9,392 nucleotides of DNA from Salinisphaera sp035690525 (GCF_035690525.1 NZ_DASSKM010000030.1:1-9392); one strand, 5' to 3'; counted from the stretch's first letter, positions 1-6,925 are shown. The notes: generated by a model not told the origin, from the sequence alone. Numbers and translations: made by a program.

Positions 1-509
1 CCCAGGAAAACGAACAGGCGCCGGCCCCCGTCGTCGGCCAGCGGCAGGTTCGCCAGCCCGGCGGTGTAGTCGCCGCTCATCGCCTCGACCTGCAGCCAGT
101 CGTAGTCCGCGATCAGTTGTCTGGCCGAATCGAGCATGATCTGCGAGCTGACCTCGAACGGCCAGTAGCGGGCGTGTACGCCCAGACGATCGCAGACGGC
201 GATCAGATGCCGGGTCTTGCGCGAGTTGCCGCTTCCGAGTTCCACGATATGCCCGGGCGCGACACATTGGACGATCCGTTCGGCGGTATCGGCCAGTAGC
301 GCCGCTTCGGCGCGCGTCGGGTAATATTCGGGGGTCTCGCAGATCGCTTCGAACAACTGCGAGCCGCGATCGTCGTAGAAATACTTGGGTGGCAGCCAGC
401 GCGGCGGCTCGATCAAACCGGCGCGCACATCCTCGGCCAGATCGGGGACGCGACGCAGCGCTTCGACGCGGTGATGAATCAACCGCGCATCGGACGAATT
501 CAGAGTCAT
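1..509 (-). CDS. egtD: L-histidine N-alpha-methyltransferase EgtD (partial, N-terminal half)
   Basis: EgtD trimethylates the alpha-amino group of histidine with S-adenosylmethionine to give hercynine, the first committed step of ergothioneine synthesis in the cytosol. I translated the minus strand from the ATG at 509-507. It stays open for 169 codons to the window edge, about half of a family member of roughly 320 residues; the C-terminal substrate-binding half lies outside. Family signatures seen are PKYFYDDRGSQLFEAI (residues 41-56), ETPEYYPTRAE (58-68), the SAM-binding ELGSGNSRKT (90-99), and YWPFEVS (115-121). The visible part ends at FVFLG, where family members continue into a Gly-rich motif. 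It is divergent from egtC, with 68 bp between starts, consistent with shared control. Family assignment is very secure. The start is likely but has no strong ribosome binding site. Confidence 0.95.
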   Translation of the reverse strand, partial: MTLNSSDARLIHHRVEALRRVPDLAEDVRAGLIEPPRWLPPKYFYDDRGSQLFEAICETPEYYPTRAEAALLADTAERIVQCVAPGHIVELGSGNSRKTRHLIAVCDRLGVHARYWPFEVSSQIMLDSARQLIADYDWLQVEAMSGDYTAGLANLPLADDGGRRLFVFL

Positions 510-577
510 GAACCAGGCGGTGTAATTACTTCGGCCGAGGTTATCATGGGCCGATTCGTTCACCGTCCCAGCCCGCC
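510..577. promoter_or_regulatory. Divergent egtD/egtC intergenic region, presumed promoters
   Basis: Only 68 bp separate the starts of egtD and egtC, so any promoters for both genes should lie here or reach into the coding ends. On the plus strand TATCAT at 542-547 is one mismatch from a -10 box. The best -35 candidate 16 bp upstream (GTGTAA, 520-525) is poor. No convincing minus-strand box and no clear operator palindrome were seen. The promoter assignment is an inference from gene arrangement. Confidence 0.3.
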
Positions 578-1315
578 ATGTGCCGAATCGCCGCCTACCT
601 CGGCCCCGCCTGTCCGCTGCGCGACTTTCTTGACGCGCCGCCGCACAGTCTCGCCCGGCAATCGTGGGATGCCCGCGAAATGGCCAGCGCCACCGTCAAC
701 GCCGACGGCTGGGGGGTCGGCTGGTATGCCGACGACGGCCAACCGGCGATCTACCGGCACACCCTGCCGGTCTGGGCCGACGGCAACGTCGATGCGCTGG
801 GCCGCAGCCTGAGCCGCCCGCTCTGGGTCGGCAACGTACGCAGCGCCACGCCCGGGCTCGGCACCGATCACGCCAACACCCAGCCGTTCGCCGGCAACGG
901 TTTGATATTCGCCCACAACGGCTATATCCAGCATTTCGCGCATACGCTGCGCGCCCGCGTGCGAGCCGAACTCGACCCGGCCATAGAACAAACCATTAAT
1001 GGAAATACCGATTCCGAGTACCTGTTCGCCCTAGTGCGTCAGCAGAGCGGGAGTCTTGTCGAGCGGCTTCGCGCCACGCTCGATCTGGTCCGTGCGTGGC
1101 TGGCCGAACATGACGATCTAAAGGCGCTTCTCAACATAATCGTGACCGATGGCCGCGAGTTGGCCGCGGTACGCAGCGCATTCAATACGCCGGCGCCTTC
1201 ACTCTACATACACGAGAACTGGCGCGGCGGCTTCGTGATCGCATCGGAAGCCTTCGACACCGACCCCGGCTGGCAAGCTGTCGTTCCGGAACGCTTTGTT
1301 ACGCTCCGCGCGTAA
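578..1315 (+). CDS. egtC: EgtC-type class II glutamine amidotransferase (gamma-glutamyl removal in ergothioneine synthesis)
   Basis: EgtC removes the gamma-glutamyl group from the gamma-glutamyl-hercynylcysteine S-oxide made by EgtB. This 245-residue protein is an N-terminal-nucleophile amidotransferase: Met1 is followed by Cys2 (MCRIAAYLG), the catalytic residue exposed when Met is removed. That fixes the start at 578 despite a weak ribosome binding site. Further signatures are NADGWGVGWY (41-50), VRSATPG (87-93), NTQPF (100-104), FAHNGYI (111-117) and NTDSE (143-147), which match glutaminase-domain substrate and oxyanion elements. It lies 21 bp upstream of egtB and diverges from egtD, which supports EgtC over a generic GATase. 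The name rests on motif and context; related class II amidotransferases such as YafJ share the fold. The presence of EgtC suggests that gamma-glutamylcysteine, rather than free cysteine, is the sulfur donor used by the neighbouring EgtB. Confidence 0.87.
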   Translation: MCRIAAYLGPACPLRDFLDAPPHSLARQSWDAREMASATVNADGWGVGWYADDGQPAIYRHTLPVWADGNVDALGRSLSRPLWVGNVRSATPGLGTDHANTQPFAGNGLIFAHNGYIQHFAHTLRARVRAELDPAIEQTINGNTDSEYLFALVRQQSGSLVERLRATLDLVRAWLAEHDDLKALLNIIVTDGRELAAVRSAFNTPAPSLYIHENWRGGFVIASEAFDTDPGWQAVVPERFVTLRA

Positions 1316-1336
1316 CTTACTGAAAGCGTTCGATCC

Positions 1337-2467
1337 ATGACCGCTCAACCCGACTCACGCCTCGCTATCCTGCGCCAAACCTCGCAGGCGATGCTCGACG
1401 CACGCGACGAAGCCGCGCTCCGGCGTCAGCCGCGCCCGGAGCTCAGCCCGCTGCTATGGCATGTCGGCCATGTCTTTTTCGTAGAGAATTATTGGCTCGC
1501 CGAACGCGTGTTCGGCGACACCTCAGTAACCGATCGCTGGCGCCGCCTGTATTTTCCCGAGGCATGCGACAAGCAGGCGCGTAGCGCGCGCCTGCCGGGG
1601 CCGGACTCAATGCGTCGGTGGACCGCCGAAATCGCGGCAATCAACGACCGCTACTGGGCGCACGCGACCCCGGAACACCACGATCTTCTCCGAAACGGTT
1701 ACCTACACGCCTTCATCTGCCAGCATTACGCCCAACACATCGAAACCATGCGCATGGCCGCCGCGCAGCTCGATCTGGCAAGCGACGACGGTGCGGCCGC
1801 GCTCGATGTAGCCGAGCCGGTATGCAATCGGCGCGTGAGCGTACCGAGCCGGCGCGTACGTCTGGGCACCGATTCGATCGACGCCTACGACAACGAAAAA
1901 CCGACCCACGAGCGCGATGTCGAGCGCTTCGATATCGCCGGCGCGCCGGTGAGCAACGCCGAATGGCTCGGCTTCATGAACGCCGGCGGCTACGATCGAC
2001 ATGAATTCTGGGACGACGACGGTTGGCGGTGGCGCTGTCGTCACGGGATCGAACACCCCCAGCACTGGCGGCCCGCCGAAAACGGCTGGCGCATCGCCTG
2101 GCGGGGCGACCCGGCAACACTCGCCGAAGCCCCCGTGCACGGCATCGGCTGGTACGAGGCACGCGCTTTCGCACGCTACGCGCAGGCGCGGCTACCCACC
2201 GAGCACGAATGGGAAGCGGCCGTTCGCGCCGACAAAATCGCGGCCGCCGGCCAAGTCTGGGAATGGTGCGACAACGCCTTCAAGCCCTACCCCGGCTTCA
2301 CCGCATTTCCCTACGACGGCTATTCCAAGCCGTGGTTCGACGGCCATCATTATGTTGCCCGCGGGTCGAGCCGGCATACCGAACCGGAAATAAAACGCGC
2401 GGGTTTCCGCAATTTCTACCCGCCGACCCATCGACACGTCTTCGCCGGTCTGCGATTGGCTTGGTGA
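1337..2467 (+). CDS. egtB: EgtB-type iron-dependent sulfoxide synthase (compact form)
   Basis: EgtB is a mononuclear non-haem iron enzyme that uses O2 to join a cysteine thiol to the hercynine imidazole, giving a sulfoxide. The N-terminal DinB-like helical domain (about 1-150) carries the metal-binding histidine pattern: LLWHVGHV (H42/H45) and CQHYAQHIE (H130, H134). The C-terminal FGE/sulfatase-modifying-like domain (about 165-376) has ARLPTEHEWEAA (284-295), VWEWC (307-311), PYPGF (317-321), PWFDGHHYVARGSS (332-345) and a terminal FRNFYPPTHRHVFAGLRLAW. At 376 residues it is shorter than actinobacterial EgtB (about 430 or more). The stretch between EWEAA and VWEWC is strongly shortened, as in EgtB-like subfamilies that include selenoneine synthase SenA. 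No senB or senC is visible, and egtC and egtD adjoin it, so EgtB is preferred. It begins 21 bp after egtC, almost certainly cotranscribed. The exact subfamily is uncertain. Confidence 0.88.
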   Translation: MTAQPDSRLAILRQTSQAMLDARDEAALRRQPRPELSPLLWHVGHVFFVENYWLAERVFGDTSVTDRWRRLYFPEACDKQARSARLPGPDSMRRWTAEIAAINDRYWAHATPEHHDLLRNGYLHAFICQHYAQHIETMRMAAAQLDLASDDGAAALDVAEPVCNRRVSVPSRRVRLGTDSIDAYDNEKPTHERDVERFDIAGAPVSNAEWLGFMNAGGYDRHEFWDDDGWRWRCRHGIEHPQHWRPAENGWRIAWRGDPATLAEAPVHGIGWYEARAFARYAQARLPTEHEWEAAVRADKIAAAGQVWEWCDNAFKPYPGFTAFPYDGYSKPWFDGHHYVARGSSRHTEPEIKRAGFRNFYPPTHRHVFAGLRLAW

Positions 2468-2472
2468 AAGAG

Positions 2473-2499
2473 CCTGTTGCCGTTGCACACGGCAACAGG
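2473..2499. terminator. Perfect hairpin between convergent egtB and metC, possible bidirectional terminator
   Basis: Arms CCTGTTGCCGT (2473-2483) and ACGGCAACAGG (2489-2499) are exact reverse complements with a 5-nt loop. The hairpin begins 5 bp after the egtB stop and 16 bp beyond the metC stop, the right place to end both transcripts. Neither side has a clear run of T (the minus side gives CTCTTT), so intrinsic termination may be weak. The hairpin could instead protect 3' ends. Confidence 0.6.
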
Positions 2500-2515
2500 A
2501 CTGAAACGCCGCAGT

Positions 2516-3739
2516 TCAGGCCGCGCTGTAGCGCGCCAGGCCGGCCGCCATGTCGTCGATCAGGTCGGCGATATCCTCGAGCCCGGCGTGGATGCGCAGC
2601 AGCGGACCATCCGCCTGCCAGCGCGTCGCCGAGCGCGAACCGGCCGGGTCCACCGGCAGCACCAGGGATTCGTAACCGCCCCAGGAGGCGCCGAGCCCGT
2701 AGAACGCGAGCCCGTCGATCAAGGCGGCGAGCTGGCGGCGTTCGCCCGGTGCGAGCTCGACCGCGAACAAGCCGCAGGCGCCGGTGAAGTCGCGTCGCCA
2801 CAGATGATGCTGCGGATGATCGGCGCGCGCCGGATGCAGCACGCGCGTCACCCCCGGCTGTTCGGCAAGCCAGTTGGCCAGCGCCAGACCGTTAGCTTCG
2901 TGGACCGGCAGGCGTTGACCCAAGGTACGCAGCCCGCGCGCGCCGAGATACACATCGTCCGGCCCGGCGCAGTAGCCGAGCGCGATCGAGGTATGCCGCA
3001 CGGCGCGATAATGCGCCGCCTCCCGACAGTTGACGACGCCGAGCATGGCGTCGGAGTGGCCGACGATGTACTTCGTCGCGGCGTGCACCGACAGATCGAT
3101 CCCGTGCGCAAACGCATCGAAATAGATCGGCGTTCCCCAGGTATTGTCGGCGATCACGCTCACATCACGCTCGCGCGCCACCGCGGCCAGCGCCGGCACG
3201 TCCGAAATTTCGAAGGTCAACGATCCGGGCGCTTCGAGAAACAGCGCGCGCGTATTGTCGCGAAAACGCCGATCCAGCTCATCGGCCGAAATCAGCGGAT
3301 CGACGTATTCGGTTTCCACGCCGAGACGCGCGAGCAGGCCGTCGCAGAACTTGCGGGTCGGCCCGTAGACGTTGTCGGCGACCAGCAGATGATCGCCGGC
3401 CCCGGCCACGGCCAGCAGCGCGGTCGCGATCGCGGCGAGCCCCGAGCAGGTGCTCACCGCGCCGTGCGCGCCTTCGACTTCGGCAACCGCGGACTCGAAG
3501 GCGAACTGGGTCGGCGTGCCGAGCCGGCCATAGTGGACACCGGAGAACGGATCCGCCTGCGAGGCATCGAAGTCGGCCAGGCTGTCGAACAGCACCGTCG
3601 AGGCATGATAAACGGGCGTATTGACCATGCCGTAGTGATCGGCGGGCTTGCGCCCGGCGTGAACGAGACGGGTCGCTTGTTTCATAAATCGCCTATCAAA
3701 GCGCTGCAAGTCCAAATCTCCATTCGACGTATCCGGCAT
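2516..3739 (-). CDS. metC: Cystathionine beta-lyase (MetC-type PLP-dependent C-S lyase)
   Basis: MetC-type enzymes cleave the C-S bond of cystathionine to homocysteine, pyruvate and ammonia in methionine synthesis, and often act on other cysteine S-conjugates. From the ATG at 3739 the protein has 407 residues. PLP features of the Cys/Met metabolism fold type I family are HYGRLGTPT (69-77), which contacts the cofactor phosphate; NVYGPTR (123-129); IADNTWG (196-202) with the aspartate that pairs with the ring nitrogen; and the Schiff-base lysine K223 in HAATKYIVGHSDAM. The C-terminal SWGGYESLVLP is typical of beta-lyases rather than gamma-synthases. E. coli MetC aligns from about residue 19 (MKQATRLVHAG), so a start at 3685 is possible, but the ATG at 3739 has the better ribosome binding site. 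It converges on egtB. A role as the missing EgtE-like lyase is possible and unproven. Confidence 0.88.
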   Translation of the reverse strand: MPDTSNGDLDLQRFDRRFMKQATRLVHAGRKPADHYGMVNTPVYHASTVLFDSLADFDASQADPFSGVHYGRLGTPTQFAFESAVAEVEGAHGAVSTCSGLAAIATALLAVAGAGDHLLVADNVYGPTRKFCDGLLARLGVETEYVDPLISADELDRRFRDNTRALFLEAPGSLTFEISDVPALAAVARERDVSVIADNTWGTPIYFDAFAHGIDLSVHAATKYIVGHSDAMLGVVNCREAAHYRAVRHTSIALGYCAGPDDVYLGARGLRTLGQRLPVHEANGLALANWLAEQPGVTRVLHPARADHPQHHLWRRDFTGACGLFAVELAPGERRQLAALIDGLAFYGLGASWGGYESLVLPVDPAGSRSATRWQADGPLLRIHAGLEDIADLIDDMAAGLARYSAA

Positions 3740-3744
3740 GAAAA

Positions 3745-3749
3745 CCTCT
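3745..3749 (-). promoter_or_regulatory. Ribosome binding site supporting the upstream metC start
   Basis: On the minus strand AGAGG lies 5 nt before the ATG at 3739-3737. It is a better Shine-Dalgarno match than the TAGGCG upstream of the alternative ATG at 3685. It favours the longer protein with an 18-residue N-terminal extension compared with E. coli MetC. Confidence 0.5.
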
Positions 3750-3842
3750 GCCGCTACCTTGGACGTACTTGATGCAATTCGCGAGTCGCGTGAGCGCTAA
3801 CAAAGCGTATATGGACGCCGCCAGGCACAGAGAAGGCCACGC

Positions 3843-3871
3843 AGTATAAAGCTACTTGCGAGGCAGGACAC
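3843..3871 (-). promoter_or_regulatory. Candidate metC promoter
   Basis: On the minus strand a TATACT box (3848-3843) lies 17 bp downstream of GTGTCC (3871-3866), which matches the -35 consensus at 3 of 6 bases. Transcription would start near 3836 and leave a leader of roughly 95 nt before metC. No MetJ box (AGACGTCT-like) or recognisable SAM riboswitch was seen in that leader. Confidence 0.35.
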
Positions 3872-3920
3872 AAAGGACTGTTGCCGCGAGCGCCAGCCAT
3901 GCTCGGCCCGGATGAACCGC

Positions 3921-3926
3921 TATAAT
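3921..3926 (+). promoter_or_regulatory. Candidate -10 box upstream of the glycerophosphodiesterase gene
   Basis: TATAAT at 3921-3926 is an exact -10 consensus, but no good -35 element lies 16-18 bp upstream (CATGCT at 17 bp). A start site near 3933 would leave only about 7 nt before the most upstream TTG start (3940), or about 55 nt before the TTG at 3988. It therefore bears on which start is used. Confidence 0.4.
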
Positions 3927-3939
3927 CCGCGCTGGCCCG

Positions 3940-4752
3940 TTGCCGCGAGTTGTCTTGCACATTTTTGTCGAAGACGCCCTGCTGTGGTTGTCCGAAGCCG
4001 TTTTATCGGTCTGGCCAAGCCCGCGGCCGACGCACGACCAGCTCGCGGGCGCGCGTATCGTGGCGCACCGCGGCGAGCGCCATGAAGTCCGGGCGAAGGA
4101 AAATACGCTCGCGGCTTTCGATCCGGTGGTCGCCGCCGGCGTGCACACGATCGAATTCGATGTGCGCTATACCGCGGACGACGAACCGGTCGTGATCCAC
4201 GACCGCGATCTTGCGCGGGTCTTTGGCCGATCCGATCGCGTCGATGCGCTCAGTTGGTCGATGCTGCGTGCGCGTGCGCCCGAGGTGCCGCACCTCGGAC
4301 AAATCATCGAACGCTACGCGCATCGCGCGCACCTGATGATCGAACTCAAAACGCGCGGGTCGGCGCGTGCGGAAGCACGCCTGCGCGATTGCTTGGATGA
4401 GCTGGCGCCGTGCGACGATTACCATGTGCTTTCGCTCGATCCATATCGGTTCGAGGCGCTGACCGACCTGCCCGCCGCGGCGCATATTGCGGTCGCCAAG
4501 GCCAACTGGAAGGCGATCCGGGCTTGGAGCCGACAGCATGCGTGCGGCGGCGTCGCCGGGCCGTTCATTTTCATTCACCGCGGCGATATCCAGGCCGCGC
4601 GGCGCGAAAACCGCTTGATCGGCAGCGGTTTCATCAGCCGCCGGGGGTTACTGCTGCGCGAGATCGGCCGCGGCATCCCGTGGATCTTCACCAATCGTCC
4701 GCTGGCCCTGCAGCGCATGCTCGACCGGGCCCGGGCGGGCGCCGCACGCTAA
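3940..4752 (+). CDS. Glycerophosphodiester phosphodiesterase family protein (UgpQ-like)
   Basis: GDPD enzymes hydrolyse glycerophosphodiesters released from phospholipids into glycerol-3-phosphate and an alcohol, using a divalent metal. The 270-residue translation carries the family signatures: AHRGE with His43 and Arg44, KENTLAAF (53-60) with Glu54-Asn55, IEFDVRYTADDEPVVIHD (71-88) with Glu72, Asp74 and His87, and IELKT (134-138) with Glu135 and Lys137. It ends with a WIFTNRP segment typical of the barrel's last strand. No signal peptide is obvious, so it is probably cytoplasmic like E. coli UgpQ (247 residues). Domain homology begins near residue 38. The start is uncertain: there is no ATG, and TTG at 3940, 3955 or 3988 are candidates with weak ribosome binding sites. 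The hydrophobic N-terminal stretch may be partly untranslated. It stands alone, diverging from metC and converging on sppA. Confidence 0.85.
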   Translation: MPRVVLHIFVEDALLWLSEAVLSVWPSPRPTHDQLAGARIVAHRGERHEVRAKENTLAAFDPVVAAGVHTIEFDVRYTADDEPVVIHDRDLARVFGRSDRVDALSWSMLRARAPEVPHLGQIIERYAHRAHLMIELKTRGSARAEARLRDCLDELAPCDDYHVLSLDPYRFEALTDLPAAAHIAVAKANWKAIRAWSRQHACGGVAGPFIFIHRGDIQAARRENRLIGSGFISRRGLLLREIGRGIPWIFTNRPLALQRMLDRARAGAAR

Positions 4753-4793
4753 CCAACCGGGTCACTCATAAGCTTCCTTATCTTATTAGTCCT

Positions 4794-4819
4794 AAAACAG
4801 CTGAAATGTCAGCTGTTTT
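4794..4819. terminator. Bidirectional hairpin terminator between the GDPD gene and sppA
   Basis: AAAACAGCTGA (4794-4804) and TCAGCTGTTTT (4809-4819) form a perfect 11-bp stem with a 4-nt loop. A run of four A on one flank and four T on the other gives a short U tract in both directions. It lies 41 bp after the GDPD stop and about 55 bp past the sppA stop, so it can serve both convergent genes. The short T tract makes strength uncertain. Confidence 0.65.
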
Positions 4820-4828
4820 CAAGCGCTT

Positions 4829-4845
4829 CGCGGCCGATGGCCGCG
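4829..4845. repeat. Inverted repeat, 7-bp arms
   Basis: CGCGGCC and GGCCGCG are exact reverse complements around a 3-nt GAT spacer. It is preceded directly by the 8-bp palindrome AAGCGCTT (4821-4828) and abuts the next hairpin at 4846, forming part of a run of palindromes in this gap. Confidence 0.6.
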
Positions 4846-4869
4846 GCGAGCACGCGATTGCGTGCTCGC
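4846..4869. repeat. Inverted repeat, 10-bp arms
   Basis: GCGAGCACGC (4846-4855) and GCGTGCTCGC (4860-4869) form a perfect GC-rich stem with a GATT loop. There is no T tract on either side, so it resembles a transcript-end stabiliser or a repetitive-extragenic-palindrome-like element more than an intrinsic terminator. Confidence 0.65.
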
Positions 4870-4871
4870 GC

Positions 4872-4911
4872 TATCAATCCGACATGAAGGTATTTTCATG
4901 CCGGATTGATA
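4872..4911. repeat. 40-bp imperfect palindrome overlapping the sppA 3' end
   Basis: Outer arms TATCAATCCG (4872-4881) and CGGATTGATA (4902-4911) pair perfectly. After a single A-C mismatch, inner arms CATGAA (4883-4888) and TTCATG (4895-4900) pair around a 6-nt loop. The sppA stop (4876-4874) and its last eleven codons lie inside it, so the palindrome is translated as the protein's extreme C terminus. Confidence 0.7.
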
Positions 4912-6778
4912 AAACGTCGCGCACCTCAGCGGTGCCGGCCAGCGTGGCAGCCGATCGCAACCGGCAGAAACAGCGGGCGTAGAGCCCTTGCGGGTCGGTC
5001 AGACCGCGCAGAAAATCGACCGCACCGGTAGATACGGACGCGGCCAGCCATGACGGCACCAGCGACGCCGATATGTGACTGCCGATGAACTGCCGCATAG
5101 CGCCGCGCCAGCTCGCCGGCGGCTGCATCGGCTGGAGTCGATAGTTGTCGAGATTCAGCCCGGCGAGCTTGGCCGCCGCGGCTTCGGCCCGGGTCACGTC
5201 GCCCAGCTTGTCGACCAGCCCGATGCGCTGGGCGTCCGCCCCGCTCCAAACCCGCCCCTGGGCGATTCTATTCACGGCATCGGTCGACATATCGCGGGCG
5301 GCCGCGACATGGCCGATGAACTGGTTGTAGCCGTGCTCGACGCCGGCCTGGAAAATCGTCTTGACCGGCTCGGACAACGGCTTGCTCAGCCGAATCGCGC
5401 CGGAGAGCTTGGTCGTGCCTACGCCGTCGGAATGAATACCGAGCTTGTTCAGCGTCTTGGAGAATGTCGGCACGATCGCGAAGATGCCGATCGAGCCGGT
5501 GATGGTCGACGGCTCGGCCCAGATCTGGTTGGCGTTCATCGAGATCCAGTAGCCGCCGGAGGCGGCCATGCCGGCCATGGAAACGACCACCGGCTTGCCG
5601 GCCTGGCGAAATGCCACCACCGACCGCCTGATGCGCTCGGCGGCGGTGACCGAGCCGCCCGGCGAGTCGACCCGCAGCACGAGCCCGGCCACATGATCGT
5701 CCCGGCGCGCGGCGTCGATCAGACGCGAGATCGTTTCGCCGCCGGCCGATCCGGGCACGCTCTCGCCGTTGATGATATCGCCGGCGACGGTTACCACCGC
5801 CAGGGTCGAGCCCTGGCCGGCGCCGCCGCGATGATCGATGTTGGCGAGATAGTCGTTCTGGTTGATCTGATTGAAGCTGCCGCTGATCGGGTCCCGGCCC
5901 ACCTGGGCGATCAAGGGCTTGTGCAGGTCGTCGAGCGTGGCGACCCGGTCCACGAGCCCGGCCTTCTTGGCCAGCGCGGCGGCGTTACCGCCGTTGGCGA
6001 CCAGATTGGAGGCATAGTTGTCGATGTATCGGTCGATATCGGCGGGTGTGATATCGCGATCGGCCGTGACCGTTTTTTTATAAATACCCCACAGCGAGTT
6101 CAGCCACGCCAGATTGTCCGCCCGGGCGGCCGGCGACATGCTGTTGCGCGTATAGGGTTCCACATACGACTTGTATTTGCCTACGCGAAACACGTTGACC
6201 TTCACGCCCAGCTTGTCGAGCGCGTCCTTGTAGTAGTTGCGATACACGCCGTAGCCGGTCAGCAGCACATAGCCGAGCGGATCGATATAGATCTTGTCGG
6301 CGTGACTGGCGAGCTCGTAGCGGGCCTCGTCGTAGGCATCCGACCAGGCGACGACCGGCTTGCCGGACTGTTTGAAGCGGTCGATGGCGGCGACCAGATC
6401 CTGCAGCTGGCCGGGCTCGGCGCTGTCGAGATCGTCCAGCTTGAGCAGGACTTCCTTGATGCGATCGTCGTTACGGGCTTGGTCCAACGCACGGATCAGA
6501 TCCCGCACCACCGAGGGCCGGGCCTCGTTCGAGACTACGCTCTGTACCAGGGTGTCGACGCCGCCGGCCTGTTCGACCAGATCGCCGACCGGGTCGACCA
6601 CGAGCACCGCCTGCGACGGCACCGGCGGCGCCGGATGGTGCACGGCCATGTAGATGGCGACCGGAATCACGATCAGGACGAAAAGGAAAATCAGCGAATA
6701 AATCAGCGCCAGAGTGCGCCAGAGCCCTCCGACCACGCGTCGGAAAAAAGACGGTTTGCCAGCCACAGCGTCTCCCAT
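4874..6778 (-). CDS. sppA: Signal peptide peptidase SppA, 67-kDa two-domain type
   Basis: SppA is an inner-membrane serine protease with a periplasmic active site that degrades cleaved signal peptides. The 634-residue product has one N-terminal transmembrane helix (about 22-44) and two tandem S49 domains. The catalytic dyad is split between them as in E. coli: Lys203 in VGKYKSYVEP (E. coli Lys209) and Ser407 in MAASGGYWIS (E. coli Ser409). Supporting signatures are LRVDSPGGSVTAAE (368-381) and PSTITGSIGIF (423-433). The ATG at 6778 has a poor ribosome binding site, whereas GTG at 6766 (residue 5) is preceded by GGGAGA and could be the true start, with no functional difference. The family usually ends soon after a GLYARC-like segment (598-603 here); this protein continues about 31 residues, the last ones encoded by a palindrome. 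It diverges from trxB. Confidence 0.95.
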   Translation of the reverse strand: MGDAVAGKPSFFRRVVGGLWRTLALIYSLIFLFVLIVIPVAIYMAVHHPAPPVPSQAVLVVDPVGDLVEQAGGVDTLVQSVVSNEARPSVVRDLIRALDQARNDDRIKEVLLKLDDLDSAEPGQLQDLVAAIDRFKQSGKPVVAWSDAYDEARYELASHADKIYIDPLGYVLLTGYGVYRNYYKDALDKLGVKVNVFRVGKYKSYVEPYTRNSMSPAARADNLAWLNSLWGIYKKTVTADRDITPADIDRYIDNYASNLVANGGNAAALAKKAGLVDRVATLDDLHKPLIAQVGRDPISGSFNQINQNDYLANIDHRGGAGQGSTLAVVTVAGDIINGESVPGSAGGETISRLIDAARRDDHVAGLVLRVDSPGGSVTAAERIRRSVVAFRQAGKPVVVSMAGMAASGGYWISMNANQIWAEPSTITGSIGIFAIVPTFSKTLNKLGIHSDGVGTTKLSGAIRLSKPLSEPVKTIFQAGVEHGYNQFIGHVAAARDMSTDAVNRIAQGRVWSGADAQRIGLVDKLGDVTRAEAAAAKLAGLNLDNYRLQPMQPPASWRGAMRQFIGSHISASLVPSWLAASVSTGAVDFLRGLTDPQGLYARCFCRLRSAATLAGTAEVRDVLSIRHENTFMSD

Positions 6779-6925
6779 GCGACCGTCGCGTCGTGCGCGG
6801 TTCCCGGTCTGTTCGTTTCGTGCCCCAAGCGCTCAGTGTAGCGATCGTGCATCCTGCGCGCGACTTGAATCCGGCCGATACATGCCGCAGTTTAGCCGCA
6901 TCCATACCCTATCCGAGCAAATCCT
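6779..6925. other. sppA/trxB divergent intergenic region
   Basis: These 147 bp separate two divergent starts and should hold both promoters. On the minus strand TACACT (6841-6836) is a passable -10 for sppA, but it has no good -35. On the plus strand TTGAAT (6865-6870) could be a -35 for trxB, but no good -10 follows at 16-18 bp. A small dyad, CGCT/AGCG, sits at 6829-6842. No riboswitch or clear operator was seen. Confidence 0.3.

Noticed and set aside
2477..3772. A 431-codon open frame on the plus strand opposite metC
   Set aside because: It lies over metC, which has an intact PLP lysine and family motifs. The translation is Arg/Gly-rich without a domain, so it is a shadow frame.
3740..3939. 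SAM riboswitch or MetJ operator in front of metC
   Set aside because: No AGACGTCT-like boxes and no conserved SAM-aptamer core or matching stem arrangement could be seen in the leader.
5075..6841. A 588-codon open frame on the plus strand opposite sppA
   Set aside because: It is fully antisense to a gene with clear S49 motifs. Long open antisense frames are common in GC-rich codon usage, and its translation has no recognisable domain, only His/Asp/Gly-rich composition.
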